Source of the DNA: an uncultured Flavobacteriaceae bacterium
Lineage (GTDB): Bacteria > Bacteroidota > Bacteroidia > Flavobacteriales > Flavobacteriaceae
Direction of reading: 5' to 3'
DNA: 64,000 nt
NCBI GenBank assembly: GCA_947500575.1
Contig: CANMSI010000001.1
Coordinates: forward strand, 496,001 to 560,000
In this document: positions 36,084 through 46,600 of the stretch, piece after piece
Numbering within the stretch: the first letter of the stretch is position 1
Layout: each line of letters starts with the position of its first letter
Notes under the pieces: generated by a model
Database searches by the model: none
Seen by the model: only the letters and a program-made list of their open reading frames with translations
What the model was told of the DNA's origin: nothing
Translations under genes and position numbers: made by a program

Positions 36084-36866
36084 ATGGAAACCACAAAAAA
36101 AATTCTCATTGTAATGCTAGCCATCACGCTGGTATTTTTAGTAATGAATACGTGTACAGACGTAGATCAAAAAAATCCGGATTATAGCGGAGAACCAAAA
36201 CAGATTGTCACCTATCAACAAGCCAAGGTATTATACGATACCTACTCCAATCGAAGAGTTCCTATTATTAAGGCATATGAAGACAGGTATACTAAAAAGG
36301 AATACGATCCTAAAATGCAGCAGCAGTTAAAAGAAGGTACCATAGATAGTATGTCTCTGGAAAAAGCTTCGAAAGATGCGTTTAATCCAACACGTTATGG
36401 CTATTATGATTACAAGACTATTAAAAAATATATAGCATATATAGAGCATGAAGCGGCTTTAGCCGATGTAGAAATCTCTACCTTGCGCTTTTATTTTGCC
36501 AATTATCCAGAAAAGGGAACCCTGCCCGGTGATAGAGAGATTAAATATCCTAAAAAAAATACCTTTTTAATTGTTCCAACACTGCGTGAAACAGATGGAG
36601 AGGATTATGGATTTTTAACTATTGAACAAAAAGATGGTAAAAGGAAAGCAGTTTTATTAAAAGATCAGGATAGTTTAATACCTGGCAAGTCTACTCAACT
36701 TTTAACCACAAAAAATAAATCTTACGCAGGCTTTAATTTAAATGGGTTATTGTCCAATTCTAGTCCTTTTATGCCAGTGTTACCACCTGGGGATGTGCAC
36801 AGTCTTATCTTAAATGAAGGAGGATTGGTACCACCACCGCATAATTTTCAATCCGATTTTAACTAG
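36084..36866 (+). CDS. Membrane-anchored hypothetical protein upstream of a two-component system
   Basis: A 260-residue protein from the ATG at 36084 (METTKKILIVMLAI); an in-frame ATG at 36048 would add 12 residues lacking family character. One N-terminal helix (about 6-25) ends in MNTCTD, so it could also be a lipoprotein, but the residues before Cys do not fit a good lipobox. The rest is soluble, alpha/beta and presumably periplasmic: YDTYSNRRVPIIKAYEDRY, YIAYIEHEAA, and a Pro-rich C-terminus. No family recognised. It lies 19 bases before the 7-TM protein gene and probably belongs to the same transcript as the kinase and response regulator. Confidence 0.75.
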   Translation: METTKKILIVMLAITLVFLVMNTCTDVDQKNPDYSGEPKQIVTYQQAKVLYDTYSNRRVPIIKAYEDRYTKKEYDPKMQQQLKEGTIDSMSLEKASKDAFNPTRYGYYDYKTIKKYIAYIEHEAALADVEISTLRFYFANYPEKGTLPGDREIKYPKKNTFLIVPTLRETDGEDYGFLTIEQKDGKRKAVLLKDQDSLIPGKSTQLLTTKNKSYAGFNLNGLLSNSSPFMPVLPPGDVHSLILNEGGLVPPPHNFQSDFN

Positions 36867-36885
36867 TAGATACGGAAATTTTTAG

Positions 36886-37548
36886 ATGATCCTAGAATTC
36901 ATAGATACCATTTTAAGTAATTCCTACAAACCTATATATGGTATCACATTTTTAGTATCTCTTTTTTACTATCCAAGATATAAGCATACGAGCTTAAGGT
37001 ACTTTCCAATAATTTTGGCTTATACGTTCTTCAACGGCGTATTAGCCAAAATTGTTTTTGATTATCAGGGCAATAATGCCATGGTATACAATATCTACAA
37101 CATTATCTTTTTTCTCTTTTTTTATTATGTTTTTTGGTCACATTTAAAACGTTCCATTAACAAAAAAACCGTTCTTTTCTGTGCTGTTTTATTTTTGCTT
37201 GCTAGCGTAATAAATCCATTTTATGAAGATTTCTTTATAACATCGCAATTGTATGCCTATATTTTAGGAGCTGTTCTATTAATTGTTTGCATTATAATGT
37301 ATTATATAGAATTATTGAATACGCCAAAAATATTGTCGATTCGAGCAGATCTTTTATTTTGGATTAGCGCCGGATTATTACTTTTTTATGTAGGTTATGT
37401 TCCTATTAAAATTACGCGTGGTTTTTTTGCAAGATTAAGTGCAGACACCTTTGTGAATTTAAGAAGAGTTCATTTACTTTTAATACTTGTTATGTATGGT
37501 TGTTTTATAATTGGATTTATATGGACCCGAAAGAAATCGCAGGATTAG
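36886..37548 (+). CDS. Seven-helix membrane protein of unknown function
   Basis: A 220-residue very hydrophobic protein with about seven helices (near 15-30, 41-58, 68-84, 95-110, 121-140, 155-172 and 194-213) and a basic cytoplasmic tail (WTRKKSQD). Its last 28 bases overlap the first possible start of the histidine kinase gene at 37521. No enzyme motif is seen. The position directly ahead of a kinase with only one helix suggests it may be the signal-sensing partner (inference). Confidence 0.8.
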   Translation: MILEFIDTILSNSYKPIYGITFLVSLFYYPRYKHTSLRYFPIILAYTFFNGVLAKIVFDYQGNNAMVYNIYNIIFFLFFYYVFWSHLKRSINKKTVLFCAVLFLLASVINPFYEDFFITSQLYAYILGAVLLIVCIIMYYIELLNTPKILSIRADLLFWISAGLLLFYVGYVPIKITRGFFARLSADTFVNLRRVHLLLILVMYGCFIIGFIWTRKKSQD

Positions 37549-37628
37549 TCCTATTTGGCACTCCCTTAGCACCAATGGACCCAAAAGAAATTGCTGGGTT
37601 AGTCTCAGTAGGCATTCTCTTAATGCTT
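37521..37628 (+). repeat. 54-bp direct duplication spanning the kinase start
   Basis: Two adjacent 54-bp units start at 37521 and 37575, both encoding MDPKEIAGLV followed by a diverged stretch. The copies keep the frame, so either ATG can start the kinase. The first copy overlaps the end of the upstream membrane-protein gene. Confidence 0.8.
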
Positions 37629-38327
37629 GTGGTGGTAATTATTGTTTTATTCACTGTTTTTGTAAAGCGGAAAAACAAGCTATTAGAAGCCCAAGCGAAA
37701 GCTCAGGAAACCTTTGAAAGGGAATTAGCAGAAAGCCAGATTGAAATACGAGAAGAAACCTTGCGCAATATTAGTTGGGAATTACATGATAATATTGGAC
37801 AATTAATGACCTTGGCCAAGATTCAGGTGCAAACGGCTGCGGAGCAACCAGAAAATTATGAAGAAGCTTCGGAGACCATTGGTACTGCCTTAAATGAGTT
37901 AAGGGCGCTGTCTAAGCTTATTAATCCGGAAGCTACCAGAAAAATGAGCCTCAAAGAGGCCATTGAAACAGAAATTACACGCTTTAATCGTCTTAATTTT
38001 ATTAATTCGAGTTTAGCAATTGAGGGTACTCCTGAACGAATAGACCCGAAAAAGGAAATTATTTTATTTCGAATTTTACAGGAGTTCTTTTCAAATACTA
38101 TTAAGCATTCTAAAGCTTCCAATTTATCAGTGGCTTTACACTATGATAAAAAGTATCTTCAGATTCTGGCAAAAGATGACGGTGTTGGATTTGCAGATGA
38201 GAGTACCTCTACTGGAATTGGTTTAAGAAATATGAAGAATAGAGCAAAATTAATTAATGCAGAGCTTCAGGTTTTTTCAGAAAAAGGAAAAGGCACTTCT
38301 CTGCATATGGAATATTACTATGAATAA
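37521..38327 (+). CDS. HisKA_3-type sensor histidine kinase
   Basis: A 268-residue kinase from ATG 37521 (250 residues from ATG 37575). There is one helix (about residues 27-47 from the first start), a short coiled coil, the phosphoacceptor motif ISWELHDNIGQ (His89), and a HATPase_c domain with DDGVGFAD and TGIGLRNMKNRA. This is the NarX/DesK (HPK7) class, which pairs with LuxR-type response regulators such as the next gene. There is no periplasmic sensor domain. The first 18 codons are duplicated (see the repeat entry), leaving the true start uncertain. It lies 36 bases before the regulator gene. Confidence 0.9.
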   Translation: MDPKEIAGLVLFGTPLAPMDPKEIAGLVSVGILLMLVVVIIVLFTVFVKRKNKLLEAQAKAQETFERELAESQIEIREETLRNISWELHDNIGQLMTLAKIQVQTAAEQPENYEEASETIGTALNELRALSKLINPEATRKMSLKEAIETEITRFNRLNFINSSLAIEGTPERIDPKKEIILFRILQEFFSNTIKHSKASNLSVALHYDKKYLQILAKDDGVGFADESTSTGIGLRNMKNRAKLINAELQVFSEKGKGTSLHMEYYYE

Positions 38328-38363
38328 TTAAGAAGGTTTTTAATGTTTATGTAAATTGAAGGT

Positions 38364-38999
38364 ATGAAATTTTCTGTAGTAGTTGTAGATGATCATGTGT
38401 TACTTTCCCAAGCGATTGTTGGATTGGTAGATAGTTTTGATAAATTCAAAACCTTATACTTTTGTAAAAATGGTCAGGAATTGGTAGATAAGCTTATATC
38501 ACCGAAGAATATTCCGGATATTGTGCTAATGGACATTAATATGCCCATTCTGAACGGGATAGAAACTACAAAATACTTAAAGCAACACTTTCCTCAAATA
38601 CATGTATTAGCGCTTTCTATAGAGGAAAATGAAAATACAATCTTAAAAATGCTCAGGGCAGGTGCTAAGGGGTACTTAATGAAAGATACCAAAAAGGAAA
38701 TTTTACAAGAAGCCTTATTAGAAATTATGGAAAAAGGCTATTATCACACCAATACTACTACTCAGATATTGGTGGGTCAATTAACAAAAAAAACAGATCA
38801 AGTAGCCCTCAAAGAGCGTGAAATAGAGTTTATTAAACAAGCTTGCACAGAACTTACCTATAAGGAAATAGCAGATGTTATGTTTTTAAGTCCAAAGACT
38901 ATTGAAGGTTATCGAGATTCTATCTATGAAAAGTTGAGTATTAAGAATCGAATTGGTTTGGTACTTTATGCCATCCGCAACAACCTATTCACCCCCTAA
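38364..38999 (+). CDS. LuxR/NarL-family response regulator
   Basis: A 211-residue regulator with a receiver domain (1-125: VVVDDH acidic pair, phospho-Asp57 in VLMDINMP, Lys in LMKDTKK) and a C-terminal LuxR HTH (about 145-211, LKEREIEFIKQAC, TYKEIADVMFLSPKTIEGY). It is the natural partner of the upstream HisKA_3 kinase. Convergent with the PKD-repeat gene, with only 12 bases between stops. Targets unknown; the three-box element upstream of 43178 and 47614 is one candidate (speculative). Confidence 0.95.
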   Translation: MKFSVVVVDDHVLLSQAIVGLVDSFDKFKTLYFCKNGQELVDKLISPKNIPDIVLMDINMPILNGIETTKYLKQHFPQIHVLALSIEENENTILKMLRAGAKGYLMKDTKKEILQEALLEIMEKGYYHTNTTTQILVGQLTKKTDQVALKEREIEFIKQACTELTYKEIADVMFLSPKTIEGYRDSIYEKLSIKNRIGLVLYAIRNNLFTP

Positions 39000-39011
39000 A
39001 GCATCATAGGC

Positions 39012-42000
39012 TTACCGCACAATAATATTGTAGGTAAAGTAGAGCGATGCGTTTACCCGCAATTGTAAAATGTAAACACCGTTGGCTAAACCAGTTACAT
39101 TACATCTATAGGTATCATCACTTTGCTTAATTCCGTTTGGATCGTAACTACGCACTTGATGTCCGTATAGATCGAACAGTGTAGCTTCATCCATAACTGC
39201 AGAAGCTTCTGATAATTCTAATACTACAAACTCAACAGCTGGGTTTGGGTACACTTCCACACCAATTTTTGGTGGTTGTGTATTTATCAATACATTATTT
39301 ACCGTTATCGTAAGTGAGATTGAATCTTCTAAGCCTTCTATATCTGTTACGGTTAGTATTACTGTATATTCTCCTGCTGTTGTATATGTGTGCATTGGAT
39401 CGGCTTCGGTAGCCGTATTTCCATCACCAAAATCCCAACTATAACTTACAACACCCACATCATCTGTAGAAGTACTTCCTATAAAATTAACATCCAATGG
39501 GGCATCTCCCGTCAAAGGTGTTGCTGTAGCAATGGCAATAGGAGCTTCGTTCACAGGTACCGTTTCTGTAACCGTGATAACAACCACTTGAGAATCTTCT
39601 AAACCAGCTGCATCGGTTACTGTAAGTATTACATTATAAGTACCTACTGCCGTAAAAGTATGCATTGGATCTGCAATAGCAGATGTATTTCCATTATCAA
39701 AGTCCCACTGATACCCCACCACGGCATTATCATCCGTAGAGGCACTTCCTGTAAAACTCACTTCTAAAGGTGCTGTTCCGCTAAGTGGAGTTGCCGCGGC
39801 AATTGCTACAGGAGCTTCATTAACAGGTATAGGTTCTGTTACCGTAATTACAATAGTTTGAGAATCTTCCAAACCAGCTGCGTCCGTTACTCTAAAAACT
39901 ACGGTGTAGACGCCTGCAGCAACAAAAGTGTGCATGGGGTCTGGATCTGTAGAGGTGCTTCCATCATTAAAATCCCAGCTATAGCTTACAATACCGACAT
40001 CGTCTGTGGAGCTGCTTCCAGTAAAGCTTACTTCCAAAGGTGCATCCCCATTTAGAGGTGTAGCCGAAGCTATGGCAATTGGAGCCTCATTTCCTGGTAT
40101 TGGTTCCGTTACTGTTATGGTTACCGTTTGAGAATCTTCTAAACCTGCCGCATCAGCTACTGTGAGTGTTACCGTATAGGTACCTACTGCCGTAAATGTA
40201 TGCATAGGGTCGGGCAAGGTAGACGTATTACCGTCATCAAAATCCCAACTATAACTTACTACAGCAACATCGTCTGTAGAACTGCTTCCCGTAAAGCTTA
40301 CATCTAATGGTGCATTACCACTTAAAGGGGTAGCAGAAGCAATGGCCGTTGGCGCCTGATTTGGCACTTCCGTTACGGTTATAACAACAGTCTGAGAATC
40401 TTCTAAACCTGCTACATCAGCTACTGTAAGAGTCACTGTATAGGTGCCAATAGCCGTAAATGTATGCATAGGGTCGGGTAAGGTAGACGTATTACCATCA
40501 TCAAAATCCCAACTATAACTTACTACAGCCACATCGTCCGTAGAACTGCTTCCCGTAAAGCTTACATCCAATGGCACATTCCCACTCAGTGGCGTAGCAG
40601 AAGCAATTGCCGTTGGAGCCTGATTCGCATTTGTAACATTAATGGTTATGGTATCTGTATCTTCTAAGCCTTCCACGTCCGTTACAGTAAGGGTTACTGT
40701 ATACGTTCCTACTGCATTAAAAGTATGCATAGGGTCTGGGTCTGTAGAAGTATTTCCATCATCAAAATCCCAACTATAACTTGTGACTCCTACATCATCT
40801 GTAGAACTGCTTCCTGTAAAATTCACATTTAAAGGAGCGGTTCCATTCAAAGGCGTTGCAGTTGCTACAGCTACGGGTGCTTCATTAGGGTTGGTTACCG
40901 TAATGGTTACCATATCTGTATCTTCCAAACCAGCTACATCCGTAACCGTGAGTACCACATTGTATACCCCAGCCGTTGTAAATGTGTGCATGGGGTCTGG
41001 ATCCGTAGAAGTGTTTCCATCATCAAAATCCCAACTATAACTGGTGACTGCTACATCATCTGTAGAACTGCTTCCTGTAAAATTCACATTTAAAGGAGCG
41101 GTTCCATTCAAAGGAGTTGCCGTTGCTGCAGCTACGGGTGCTTCATTAGGATTGGTTACCGTAATGGTTACCATATCTGTATCTTCTAAACCTGCTACAT
41201 CTGTAACCGTGAGTACTACATTGTACACCCCAGCCGTTGTGAATGTGTGCATGGGGTCTGGATCCGTAGAAGTGTTTCCGTCATTAAAATCCCAACTATA
41301 ACTTGTGACTCCTACATCATCTGTAGAACTGCTTCCTGTAAAATTCACATTTAACGGAGCAGTTCCATTCAAAGGCGTTGCCGTTGCTGCAGCTACGGGT
41401 GCTTCATTAGGGTTAGTTACCGTAATGGTTACCATATCTGTATCTTCCAAACCTGCTACATCTGTAACGGTGAGTACTACATTGTACACCCCAGCCGTTG
41501 TGAATGTATGCATAGGGTCTGGATCCGTAGAAGTGTTTCCGTCATTAAAATCCCAACTATAAGCTGTGACTCCTACATCGTCTGTAGAACTGCTTCCTGT
41601 AAAATTCACATTTAAAGGAGCGGTTCCATTTAAGGGAGTTCCCATAGCTACTGCTACTGGCGGAGCATTCCCATCAGTAACTGTAATTGTTACCGTATCT
41701 GTATCTTCCAGACCCGCTATATCTGTCACTGTTAATACCACGTTATACACTCCTGCTGTTGTGAACGTATGCATTGGATCTGGGGTTGTAGAGATGTTTC
41801 CATCACCAAAATCCCAGTCATAACTTTCAACCCCAATATCATCTGTAGAACCGCTTCCAATAAAACTTACATTTAAAGGAGCAGTACCACTCAGAGGCGT
41901 TGCAGTCGCCATTGCCACAGGTGCTTCTACACCAGTATCAACCGCTCTAATAACCATGGGATATGTATCGCTTAAACCACCCGCATCTGTTACGGTCAGA

Positions 42001-43178
42001 AGTACTTCATACAAACCAGCACTAAACGTATGCATTGGGTTGATACCTGTTGCAGTTGTTCCATCGTCAAAATCCCAATGATAGGTCAAACCTGCCGTAC
42101 CTGCATCGTCTGTGGAGGTAGCCGCTGTAAAGTTTACAGTTAAGGGAGCATCACCAGAAGTAGGCGTCGCAGATCCATCAGCAACTGGTGGTAAATTACC
42201 TCCGTCTGTTACAGTAATCGTAAGGGTTTCCGTATCCTGTCCACCATCTCCATCCCAGACGGTTAAACTAACTTCATAAATACCAGGCACTGTAAAATCC
42301 CTCACAGGATTCCAAGATCCAGAGGAAGTATTATTTCCAAAATTCCATCTTCTTGCTACAATAGCAACATCATCTGAAGAACTTGCACTATTAAAATTAA
42401 CTGTCAAAGGTGCATCACCAGATAAAGGAGTTGCCGTAGCCACCGCTATTGGAGGATCATTGGTTCCAGGATCTGTTACACAATTGGTCTCTTCCAAAGT
42501 AAGCTCTCTCCATCCTGGCACGTCTTTTCGAAGCACCATTCTATCTATTTGATGCAATTTAGACCTTCCTGAAATCTCTAAAGTATAAATACCAGGGTTA
42601 TTAAAAGTTACATAGATACGATGGTTTCTACTATCGCTTGTAAACGTATTCCACGTCCATCCAAAAGAACCACCTGTGTACGCTTTAAACCATCCATCTG
42701 ATCCAGAACCATCGGCTTCCGGGGTTTTTCCACTTCCTTTCGGATATACGATGCTGGTGCCATCGGCTGTTCTGCCAAAAAAATCATCCGCATCTGGAAA
42801 ACGAACCCAACTATCATTAAAGTCTCCAAAATGCTCTCCATAACCAACCTTAGATCGCCATTCAAATAAATAGGTTCCTGTTTCAGTTATGTTAATCGTG
42901 GTGGAAGTATAGCCATTACCTGGCGCGTTGAAATGATTGCTATTTTCCCATTGAATATAGCCTGTTCCCGTAAATCCAGGATCAATACTTTTTTTAGACC
43001 ACCCTATTCCAGTAGCAAGGTTTTCCGCTTCTATAACTACTAGGTTGTTCACCACAGTATAGTCTGCACCACAATTAGGTTGTGTTTGCGCAGACATGGC
43101 GATACTAAAAAATAGCATCCACAAGGCTGCAATATTTTTTGAAAAAGCTCGTAAATAATCAACGTAATTTTTCGCCAT
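39012..43178 (-). CDS. T9SS-secreted protein with CBM6-like domain and 12 PKD domains
   Basis: About 1388 residues from the ATG at 43178, chosen because a signal peptide follows directly (NIAALWMLFFSIAMSAQ) and because the upstream element then sits at the same distance as in the 47614 gene; the frame stays open to 43253. An N-terminal sandwich (about 25-210, VVIEAENL, YIQWENSNHFNAPGNGY) resembles CBM6/malectin-type carbohydrate binding. Twelve PKD domains follow (each with a YxWDFxDG motif), then a type-A T9SS sorting domain (VEVYPNPAVEFVVLEL to the C-terminus). No catalytic domain is recognisable. The likely role is a large extracellular binding or spacer protein. Confidence 0.88.
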   Translation of the reverse strand: MAKNYVDYLRAFSKNIAALWMLFFSIAMSAQTQPNCGADYTVVNNLVVIEAENLATGIGWSKKSIDPGFTGTGYIQWENSNHFNAPGNGYTSTTINITETGTYLFEWRSKVGYGEHFGDFNDSWVRFPDADDFFGRTADGTSIVYPKGSGKTPEADGSGSDGWFKAYTGGSFGWTWNTFTSDSRNHRIYVTFNNPGIYTLEISGRSKLHQIDRMVLRKDVPGWRELTLEETNCVTDPGTNDPPIAVATATPLSGDAPLTVNFNSASSSDDVAIVARRWNFGNNTSSGSWNPVRDFTVPGIYEVSLTVWDGDGGQDTETLTITVTDGGNLPPVADGSATPTSGDAPLTVNFTAATSTDDAGTAGLTYHWDFDDGTTATGINPMHTFSAGLYEVLLTVTDAGGLSDTYPMVIRAVDTGVEAPVAMATATPLSGTAPLNVSFIGSGSTDDIGVESYDWDFGDGNISTTPDPMHTFTTAGVYNVVLTVTDIAGLEDTDTVTITVTDGNAPPVAVAMGTPLNGTAPLNVNFTGSSSTDDVGVTAYSWDFNDGNTSTDPDPMHTFTTAGVYNVVLTVTDVAGLEDTDMVTITVTNPNEAPVAAATATPLNGTAPLNVNFTGSSSTDDVGVTSYSWDFNDGNTSTDPDPMHTFTTAGVYNVVLTVTDVAGLEDTDMVTITVTNPNEAPVAAATATPLNGTAPLNVNFTGSSSTDDVAVTSYSWDFDDGNTSTDPDPMHTFTTAGVYNVVLTVTDVAGLEDTDMVTITVTNPNEAPVAVATATPLNGTAPLNVNFTGSSSTDDVGVTSYSWDFDDGNTSTDPDPMHTFNAVGTYTVTLTVTDVEGLEDTDTITINVTNANQAPTAIASATPLSGNVPLDVSFTGSSSTDDVAVVSYSWDFDDGNTSTLPDPMHTFTAIGTYTVTLTVADVAGLEDSQTVVITVTEVPNQAPTAIASATPLSGNAPLDVSFTGSSSTDDVAVVSYSWDFDDGNTSTLPDPMHTFTAVGTYTVTLTVADAAGLEDSQTVTITVTEPIPGNEAPIAIASATPLNGDAPLEVSFTGSSSTDDVGIVSYSWDFNDGSTSTDPDPMHTFVAAGVYTVVFRVTDAAGLEDSQTIVITVTEPIPVNEAPVAIAAATPLSGTAPLEVSFTGSASTDDNAVVGYQWDFDNGNTSAIADPMHTFTAVGTYNVILTVTDAAGLEDSQVVVITVTETVPVNEAPIAIATATPLTGDAPLDVNFIGSTSTDDVGVVSYSWDFGDGNTATEADPMHTYTTAGEYTVILTVTDIEGLEDSISLTITVNNVLINTQPPKIGVEVYPNPAVEFVVLELSEASAVMDEATLFDLYGHQVRSYDPNGIKQSDDTYRCNVTGLANGVYILQLRVNASLYFTYNIIVR
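40650..41825 (-). repeat. 261-bp tandem repeats coding for PKD domains
   Basis: At least four consecutive PKD units repeat with an exact 261-bp (87-codon) period and near-identical DNA, so the same features recur at 40783, 41044, 41305 and 41566. The phrase encoding TATPLNGTAPLNVNFTGSSS is shared. The flanking PKD units are more diverged, which points to recent amplification or gene conversion in the centre of the array. Confidence 0.88.
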
Positions 43179-43274
43179 TCTAACTTCCGTTATAGAGACA
43201 ATGCTCTTTAAAATAGTTAAATCCCGATTTTCTATATGCAAAAACGGGACCAATTGTACGCGGTAAAATTACTA

Positions 43275-43436
43275 AGAATTGATAATTGAAACTCTATAAA
43301 ATCGATATATTGCCTCAAATTGTTTTGCTATCTATCTTAATTAGTGCAATTTACATCTAATCTTCTTGATAATCAACACATTAAAATAATTTGCTTTAAA
43401 AAATCTAATTTTTGAAAAAAATCGATGAAATACATA
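43275..43436 (-). promoter_or_regulatory. Three-box upstream element of the PKD gene (copy A)
   Basis: Boxes agaattga (43275), tataaaatcgat (43295-43306), ttgataatcaa (43366-43376, a palindrome) and tcgatgaaatacata (43422-43436) occur with exactly the same spacing upstream of 47614. The near edge lies 97 bases before the 43178 start. A weak -7-like box, TACAATTG on the - strand, lies at 43251-43258. The surrounding bases are not conserved. Confidence 0.7.
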
Positions 43437-43573
43437 GATTCCATCAGATTGTTTAAATATACCGGCTTGCCATTCAAATGCTTAAAGACCATCTTGACCT
43501 ATAGAAAAAATAAGTTTTTGGTCCTTCAGCAAAGGATATTTTTTAGGAGGTTCTAACAAACATTTTAAATAAA

Positions 43574-43604
43574 AAACCTCTTTTGCGAAATACAAAAGAG
43601 GTTT
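43574..43604 (-). terminator. Rho-independent terminator of the first DUF5060 gene
   Basis: Stem aaacctcttttg / caaaagaggttt with a 7-base loop, followed on the - strand by a T-run, 39 bases after the stop at 43643. It separates this gene from the downstream PKD gene, which has its own promoter region. Confidence 0.88.
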
Positions 43605-43642
43605 ATATAAATCATATATTACTTAAAAAAATAGGTGTTTTT

Positions 43643-46600
43643 CTAATGCTTTACCACCACTCGATACTTAAATAAGAAACCTGAATTGGTTCTTAGATGA
43701 GTAAAATAAACCCCATTAGGTAAGTTACCCACATTGAATTTAAAGGCATCTTTTGTTGCATTAATGCTTGCCTTATCATAATTTCTAATCATGCGTCCGT
43801 TCATGTCAAATACAGAAACACTTGTTAATTGATCAGAAGACGGCCCTGTCATACTTACAAAAACCGATTCAGCTGTAGGGTTTGGATAAAGCGTAACTTT
43901 CACTTTCTGAGCCTCGGTCCCTAGGGTATCTCCTGTTTTTATATCATTGATGGCAATTTTAATATTTAACGGATCTACAATAGAAAAATCTATTGCGATT
44001 GTTTGAAGTACTGTACCACTTAAATTGGCACCGCTATATGCGGAAGCAGTTAAACTATAATTCCCGTTTAAAAATGCCACTCCATTATAGTCACCAGATC
44101 TATCTCCAAATAAGGCGAAAGGTGCAAAATTCTCTTTGGATACTTTTGTTACTGGCCCTGTCAGAGAAAATGAAACACTCCCAACATTAAGGTCATCAAA
44201 ATTAGATCTAATATTAAGCAATGTACCTTCAATGTCGTTCCTATTGATCTGCATACCATCTTCCATATTAAAAAGATCGGTATCTGAAGTTGCATCTACA
44301 AGGGTAAATCCATTCGTAACTATAGGCTCCGTAACGGTAATGGTTATGCTATCTGTATCTAACAAACCTTCATCATCTAACACAGTTAAAACCACATTGT
44401 ATATACCGGCCTCTGTAAAAGTATGAACTGGATCTGGTTGCGTATAACTAGAGCCATCACCAAAATCCCATATATATCCAACTACCCCTATATCGTCTGT
44501 AGAATTACTCCCTGTAAAGTTCACTTCTAACGGAGCTGTCCCTGTCAAAGGTGTTGCGGTTATTACAGCATTTGGAGGTTGATTTGCGGGTGTATTGTTT
44601 ACAATGCTAAAGTTCCTTGTTATTTCGTTGATAATGCTACCACTAGCACTTGCCCCGGTATAGGCCGTGGCGGTAATGGTATAGTTGCCTACAGGCAATA
44701 ATGCGCCAAAATAATTCCCTGCATTGTCACCATATAGGGCGTAGGGTGCAACACTTTCTGTTCTCATTTTATCAACAGGACCATTCATCACTAGAACAAC
44801 ACTTCCTACCAAATCTGGAGCTGTATTGGCCCTAACATTTAAATTAATTCCTTGTAAACTGCCAATTGGAATTTCCATCTGATCAGTTAAATCAAAAAGA
44901 TCTGAGTCTGAATCAGCATCAACCAATGTAAGACTTACCAGCTCACTAGAATTTTCTTCTTGGTTGACAGTTATCACAGAGGTATCTACTAAATTACCGT
45001 CTTCCGTTATTGCTCTAATTAAGGTTATTCCTTCTGCTATAGCGACTACCAGACCATTTTGATCTATGGTAGCAACTCTAGTATTCGAGGAAGACCAAAC
45101 AACTGCAGGGTTGGTTGCGTTAGCCGGAAATATTTGTGCTGCCAATTGAATAGATTCTCCCGGATCTAGTACTGCAGTTTCTGGGGACACACTTACTCTT
45201 GTTACCGAAACTGTATTGGCTTCTACTGTAACTTCAGAAGTATCTATAAAATTACCATCTATTGTACTTGCAGTAATGGTCACTGTACCTGCCTGCAGCC
45301 CCGTAACTTCTCCTAAAGTACTAATGCTTGCAATAGTTTCATCTCCTGAAGACCAGCTAATGTTCCTATTCGTTGCATTGGCAGGCATCACTTGGGCACT
45401 TAAGGTAGCCGTTTCACCTTCGTTTATGGTTAAGGTTGCAGGTGTTACATTGATGCCATTCACCGAAACTGTGGGAATTACAACATTGATTTCAGATGTA
45501 TCCGTAAAGTTCCCATCTACGGTTGTTACAGTAATGGTAGCAAATCCTTCCGCAATTGCATTTACTTGACCATTTTGATCTACCGTAGCCACGGATGTAT
45601 TGTTAGAAGACCAAACTACATTCGTATTGGTAGCATCCGTTGGTAACACCAAGGCATTTAACGCAATTACTTCTCCTTCATTTAAAGTAGCTGTAGCTGG
45701 TGTAAGTTGAACTTCCGTTACCGAAATGTTAGACTCTTCTACTTTCTCCACTAAAATTACCCAATCTAAGTTGGCATCCACAGGGGCAGTACCAAGACTC
45801 CGTACACCACCACCTTGTATTTCTACCACGTTACCATCTAATAAGGCTCCTCCTGTTCTAGGATCAAACCATTTAACAGTATAATCACCTGACACGGCAG
45901 ATAAATCTAAACTTTCTTCACCACCATTGGTTAGATATATGGCATAAGAATCTCCTGGTTTGGCTAAACAATAATTTAAGCTCTCGTCTCCAGAGATTAA
46001 TTCATCATACGCATCCATCTCCCAAAATTCCAAATGATCATTGAAGAAATCATAAGCTACTTTTGCATCGCCCCATTTGCTATCCCTACTTCTCCAATCT
46101 TCTGCATTTATATCGTTCTGACCCGATCGTCCTCCAAAGTAATACTCTACGCCTGCACCACCTGCCATGACTGCCGCCCATAAAGCTTTGCTTCTTATTT
46201 CTGCTCTATTATCTTCAACTTCTCCTTTGCTTCCTCCATGATCTGCATCTACTCCAACTCCCCTGTTCCAATGTCCCTGCTCATCGAATGCCACAACCCA
46301 CTTTTTTCCACTGGCTTCAGAATCTTGTACCCACTTCCGAATTTTAACATGCGCTCCATCTACAAAAGTTTGAACAGAGATTCCCGACAAATTAAAATCT
46401 GGACCTAATAAAGGTCTAAATAAACTCTCATCTCCTGAGTTTGGATAACAGTGAATCACTAAATTGTGATCATAGGGATCTAGGTCCTTTATATAGCTAG
46501 CAAAAGAATTTATAAGGGTAGGATTATAGATCCAAAACTCTTCTCCCAAATTCCAGTTTAGTGCCAAATGATGTCCAAATCTAGCAATGAGCTCTCTATA

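Noticed and set aside
40783-41823. Four 85-codon + strand reading frames in perfect 261-bp register
   Set aside because: They are antisense shadows of the PKD repeat array on the - strand; the period and composition follow the coding repeats.
40650-41825. Regularly spaced repeats that could suggest a CRISPR array
   Set aside because: The units are 261 bp, contiguous and protein-coding (PKD domains), with no short repeats or unique spacers and no cas genes.
43179-43253. Start of the PKD protein at 43253
   Set aside because: The first 25 residues are not signal-like; ATG 43178 is followed by a clear signal peptide and gives the same distance to the three-box element as in the 47614 gene.
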